Shown: piece by piece, positions 6,078 through 7,633 of the stretch
Layout of the letters: the number at the start of each line of letters is the position of its first letter
Numbering within the stretch: the first letter of the stretch is position 1
Assembly (NCBI GenBank): GCA_019747165.1
Contig: JAIERC010000151.1
Coordinates: 1-7,633 of the forward strand
Length of the DNA: 7,633 nucleotides
Source: Sphingomonas sp.
GTDB taxonomy: Bacteria; Pseudomonadota; Alphaproteobacteria; Sphingomonadales; Sphingomonadaceae
Direction: 5' to 3'
Notes under the pieces: generated by a model
Databases searched by the model: none
What the model saw: only the letters and a program-made list of their open reading frames with translations
What the model was told of the DNA's origin: nothing
Made by a program: the position numbers and the translations under genes

Positions 6078-6110
6078 GGCCAATCACAAGGTTGATCGAT
6101 CAGCTTGGCC
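6078..6110. repeat. Inverted repeat between convergent genes, weak terminator candidate
   Basis: GGCCAA (6078-6083) and TTGGCC (6105-6110) can pair, and a perfect ten-base palindrome TGATCGATCA lies inside at 6093-6102. The element fills most of the 44-base gap between the lipoprotein stop (6065) and the transporter stop (6110-6112), where a two-way terminator would be useful. There is no T-run on either strand, so standard intrinsic termination is not supported. Confidence 0.3.
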
Positions 6111-6805
6111 TAGCCAACGGCACCGAACAGCAATCCCACCCCTGCAGTGATCGCCATCGCCAGTGCCCCCCAGAATGTCACCCGAACGGTCGCGCGCAGC
6201 ACCGGCGCGCCCCCGGCGCGCGCGCCAACCACACCCAACACTGCGAGGAAAAGAATCGACCCCACCGCGATTCCCCAGACCAACAACGATTGTGGCAATA
6301 CCAGCACCAACAGCAGCGGAAACACCGCGCCGACGACAAAACTCGCCGCCGACGCCAGTGCCGCTTGGATGGGTTTCGCCTCCAGATGGGCGCTCAGCCC
6401 CAGTTCGTCGCGCAGATGCGCCTTGAGCGGATCACGCGCCGTAAATTGCCCTACAACCTCCGACGCGAGTTTGCGGTCGAGCCCGCGCGCCATATAGATG
6501 CGCGTCAGCTCCTCCAGTTCCGATTCCGGGTCCTCGACCAGCTCGCGCTCTTCCTTTGAGCGGTCCGCCTTTTCGGTATCGGCCTGCGAACTGACCGAGA
6601 CATATTCCCCCGCCGCCATCGACATCGCCCCCGCGACCAAAGCCGCGACACCCGTCACCACAATCGCCGATGGCCCCTGCGCCGCCGCCGCCACACCGAT
6701 GATCAGGCTGGCGGTCGACACGATGCCGTCATTCGCCCCCAGCACCGACGCGCGCAACCAGCCGATTCGCGCGACAAGATGCGATTCCCTATGGGATCGG
6801 GGCAT
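6110..6805 (-). CDS. VIT1/CCC1 family Fe2+/Mn2+ transporter
   Basis: This is a 231-residue inner-membrane protein of the VIT1/CCC1 iron and manganese transporter family. LGANDGIVS (22-30) and MSMAAGEYVSVSSQ (61-74) are the signature motifs of the first two membrane helices; by analogy with plant VIT1, D26, M61/M63 and E67 are probably in the ion path. A hydrophilic region rich in Glu, Lys and Arg (about 75-145) forms the cytosolic metal-binding part, followed by three more helices (about 148-170, 173-194 and 206-230), giving the usual five. It lacks an N-terminal ferritin-like domain, so it is not an MbfA-type exporter. Family members move Fe2+ or Mn2+ out of the cytosol, usually against protons, which would limit metal toxicity. 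The start at 6805 has AAGGA six bases away, overlapping the stop of the upstream SMP-30-type gene. Confidence 0.92.
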   Translation of the reverse strand: MPRSHRESHLVARIGWLRASVLGANDGIVSTASLIIGVAAAAQGPSAIVVTGVAALVAGAMSMAAGEYVSVSSQADTEKADRSKEERELVEDPESELEELTRIYMARGLDRKLASEVVGQFTARDPLKAHLRDELGLSAHLEAKPIQAALASAASFVVGAVFPLLLVLVLPQSLLVWGIAVGSILFLAVLGVVGARAGGAPVLRATVRVTFWGALAMAITAGVGLLFGAVG

Positions 6806-6811
6806 AATCCA

Positions 6812-6818
6812 TCCTTCA
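6812..6818 (-). promoter_or_regulatory. Ribosome binding site of the transporter gene fused to the upstream stop codon
   Basis: On the minus strand the sequence TGAAGGA contains both the TGA stop of the SMP-30-type gene (6816-6818) and the AAGGA Shine-Dalgarno sequence (6812-6816) for the transporter ATG at 6805. Ribosomes ending on the first gene would be placed on the start site of the second, so translational coupling is likely. Confidence 0.65.
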
Positions 6819-7633
6819 ATAGGCCAGTTTCAGACCGGGTCGGGCCCAAGGTATCGCAATCAGCTGACCGGTGCCTGACAGCGTAACGAACGCGGTTTTC
6901 CGATCCGCCCCGCCCCAACAGATGTTGGTGGTGAACGGGTCAGGGGTGGATACGAACTCCACCAGTTCCCCGGCCGGCGAGATTACTGAAATGCCGCTCT
7001 CGCCAATTGTGGCAACGCAGATGTTGCCGCAGTCTTCGACGCCGAGTGAGTCGAAGAATTTGTATCCCGCTGGTCGGTAAAGCGGGATCCCCGCTCCGCC
7101 TAGGCCACCCGTCTGATCAACTTTGCCCGGCGCGGTGATACGAAATGCCATCAGCCGACAGGTAAAGGTTTCGGCCGCGTAAAGCGTGGTTCCATCGGGC
7201 GAGAGGCCAATGCCATTCGGGTTCTCGCTCGGGAAAATCACTTCCTCCAGATGCGACCCATCGGCCTTGGCATAGAAAATCCCCGTAATGTCACGCTCAC
7301 GCGGGCGGTTCTTGCCATGGTCTGTGAACCAAAAGCCGCCATGCGTGTCGAACACGATGTCGTTCGGTCCGCGCAGCACGCATCCGAAATCGCCATCCTT
7401 GTAGAGAACCTCCACCGCACCCGTATCGATATCGATCCGCTCGATCCGCCCGCCCGAATAATCATCGGCCTGGCCGTGTGGGATGAGCAAGCCGCTTGGA
7501 TGATTGATATAGTTGAAGCCGCCATTGTTGCAGCAATACAGCTTGCCATCCGGCCCCAACGCCAGCCCGTTCGGCCCGCCACCGGGTGTCGCCACCGTCG
7601 TGCGGGTGCCATCCGGGAAACAGCGCGTGATCC
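6816..7633 (-). CDS. SMP-30/gluconolactonase/LRE family protein (N-terminus outside window)
   Basis: The frame is open to the right edge, so the true start lies outside; 271 codons are visible (numbered here from the first complete codon). A GTG at 7595 is internal, since the 12 codons before it (ITRCFPDGTRTT) continue the family pattern. The protein is a six-bladed beta-propeller of the SMP-30/gluconolactonase family, with repeated blade motifs: GPNGLALGPDG (19-29), GPNDIVFDTHGGFWFTD (88-104), NPNGIGLSPDG (137-147), DSLGVEDCGNICVAT (194-208) and NICWGGADRKTAFVT (236-250). N139 and D200 or D194 are likely metal ligands, by analogy with the Asn and Asp of human SMP-30. Members hydrolyse sugar lactones or other lactones with a divalent metal; the substrate here is not known. 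No signal peptide can be judged. It is coupled to the downstream metal transporter gene. Confidence 0.9.
   Translation of the reverse strand, partial: ITRCFPDGTRTTVATPGGGPNGLALGPDGKLYCCNNGGFNYINHPSGLLIPHGQADDYSGGRIERIDIDTGAVEVLYKDGDFGCVLRGPNDIVFDTHGGFWFTDHGKNRPRERDITGIFYAKADGSHLEEVIFPSENPNGIGLSPDGTTLYAAETFTCRLMAFRITAPGKVDQTGGLGGAGIPLYRPAGYKFFDSLGVEDCGNICVATIGESGISVISPAGELVEFVSTPDPFTTNICWGGADRKTAFVTLSGTGQLIAIPWARPGLKLAY

Noticed and set aside
5036..6109. Possible mobile element around the AT-rich lipoprotein gene
   Set aside because: No transposase, integrase, tRNA end or matching direct repeats were found on either side, so transfer is suggested only by base composition.
6195..6232. Alternating GC palindromic run (GGCGCGCC and GGCGCGCGCGCC)
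   Set aside because: It is explained by Ala, Arg and Gly codons of the transporter (around residues 194-201) and shows no sign of a separate function.
5966..6559. Plus-strand open frame overlapping the end of the lipoprotein gene and the transporter
   Set aside because: Its product is a low-complexity Gln/Arg/His-rich sequence, which is the usual shadow of a GC-rich membrane protein gene on the other strand.

Overview
The window looks like a chromosomal segment of an alphaproteobacterium, most likely of the sphingomonad group (Sphingomonas, Sphingopyxis or relatives). This rests on the GC-rich coding sequence, on a DUF1476 (ATP synthase zeta-type) gene directly upstream of a BolA gene, and on protein sequences that read like sphingomonad homologues. 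No database search was possible, so the genus is inference. Nine protein genes fill almost all of the window. Eight are on the minus strand and one is on the plus strand. I see no tRNA, rRNA, CRISPR array, insertion sequence or phage gene, and no gene-free stretch reaches 300 bases.

Right-hand block, in minus-strand transcription order: an SMP-30/gluconolactonase-type beta-propeller (6816-7633, its N-terminus outside the window) is followed by a VIT1/CCC1-type Fe2+/Mn2+ transporter (6110-6805). The stop codon of the first lies inside the ribosome binding site of the second, so they are probably translationally coupled. The only plus-strand gene (5133-6065) encodes an unrecognised lipoprotein with three closely spaced cysteine pairs. 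Its base composition is clearly more AT-rich than that of its neighbours, so it may be a later arrival.

Middle block, minus strand: scoA (4286-4993) and scoB (3651-4286) share one base and encode the two subunits of a succinyl-CoA:3-ketoacid CoA-transferase, which activates acetoacetate or similar 3-oxoacids. An NAD(P)-dependent epimerase/dehydratase-type oxidoreductase (2662-3633) follows 17 bases later and is probably in the same transcript.

Left-hand block, minus strand: an exported metallo-beta-lactamase-fold hydrolase of the N-acyl-homoserine-lactonase type (1652-2500), an NADPH:quinone oxidoreductase-type MDR enzyme (519-1520), a DUF1476 protein (124-447) and the start of a BolA-family gene (1-121). 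Longer gaps (161, 131 and 71 bases) suggest some of these have their own promoters. Short inverted repeats lie in front of the hydrolase, the quinone oxidoreductase and the lipoprotein genes.

Most of the window is ordinary metabolic and housekeeping content. The combination of two lactonase-like enzymes, a 3-oxoacid CoA-transferase and two NAD(P)-dependent enzymes could be a small catabolic neighbourhood, but that link is inferred from position only. The least explained item is the lipoprotein. I found no convincing evidence of a wholly new system.
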